DNA of 5,644 nt from K189A clade bacterium (GTDB lineage Bacteria > Pseudomonadota > Gammaproteobacteria > Pseudomonadales > Azotimanducaceae). The stretch spans positions 1 to 5,644 of the forward strand of contig RKSB01000185.1 in assembly GCA_007571095.1 (NCBI GenBank), written 5' to 3'. The translations under genes were made by a program, and so were the position numbers. The notes under the pieces are model-generated. The model saw only the letters and a list, made by a program, of their open reading frames with translations, made no database searches and was not told the DNA's origin. This document shows, piece by piece, positions 5,465 to 5,644 of this stretch; position 1 is the first letter of the stretch, and each line of letters starts with the position of its first letter.

Positions 5465-5644
5465 TCACTTGAGGGCAATATCTCCCCCCTACCCTTCATC
5501 ACGCCCCCGAAACCCGCTACACCGGAAGAATTCAGCCATTACAGGACCCTTGGCCTTTCACTCGACTTTCCGAGAAGTGGCATCGGGGCCACTGGTCAGG
5601 TCAAGTTATTCTGCTGATCGAATTCTGGACGGCAACATGCTCGG
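5465..5644 (+). pseudogene. Decayed copy of lipA 3' end (continues beyond window)
   Basis: Begins 33 bp after the lipA stop and repeats 5193-5376 in the same orientation. By eye it has ten substitutions, one 1-bp insertion and one 5-bp deletion (GGGTT missing after 5518). The first codons read GTC ACT TGA where lipA has ATC ACT TTG, giving an in-frame stop; the indels then break the frame. The RSSYRAD stretch survives as RSSYSAD when read in the restored frame. It has no start region and lacks all cluster cysteines, so it cannot make an active enzyme. Similarity is still present at the last base of the window. Confidence 0.93.

Overview
The window looks like a chromosomal segment from a gammaproteobacterium, probably free-living or host-associated in an aquatic setting. 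This rests on protein resemblance only: an oxygen-dependent HemF, an ExbD of the kind found in TonB2-type clusters, a CNT nucleoside transporter and a LipA. Base composition is mid-range, and four of the five genes appear to start with GTG. There are no tRNAs, rRNAs, insertion sequences or CRISPR arrays.

Layout, left to right. (1) 1-966, minus strand: the N-terminal 322 residues of an acyl-CoA dehydrogenase of the PimC (pimeloyl-CoA dehydrogenase large subunit) type, running off the left edge. (2) 967-1387: a divergent intergenic region of about 420 bp with an AT-rich core, an FNR/Anr-like box, a short inverted repeat and a perfect TATAAT. (3) 1388-2308, plus: hemF, complete, but missing several residues that are nearly invariant in the family. 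(4) 2390-2806, plus: an ExbD/TolR-family protein with no ExbB or TonB beside it. (5) 2818-3035: a decayed extra copy of the 3' end of the next gene. (6) 3057-4295, minus: an intact CNT-family nucleoside permease. (7) 4296-4399: a short divergent promoter region. (8) 4400-5431, plus: lipoyl synthase lipA, complete. (9) 5465-5644, plus: a decayed extra copy of the lipA 3' end, running off the right edge.

The genes are mostly housekeeping (haem synthesis, lipoate synthesis, acyl-CoA oxidation, nucleoside uptake, energised outer-membrane transport) and do not form an obvious single pathway.

The unusual feature is that two unrelated genes on opposite strands are each followed, just after their stop codon and in the same orientation, by a mutated partial copy of their own 3' end (about 218 bp and at least 180 bp). 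Both copies carry the same uncommon change, coding-strand TGG to GAG: three clean cases, one with an extra base, and a 5-bp deletion at another CTGG. This suggests a recurring process rather than two accidents. The mechanism is not visible in this window.
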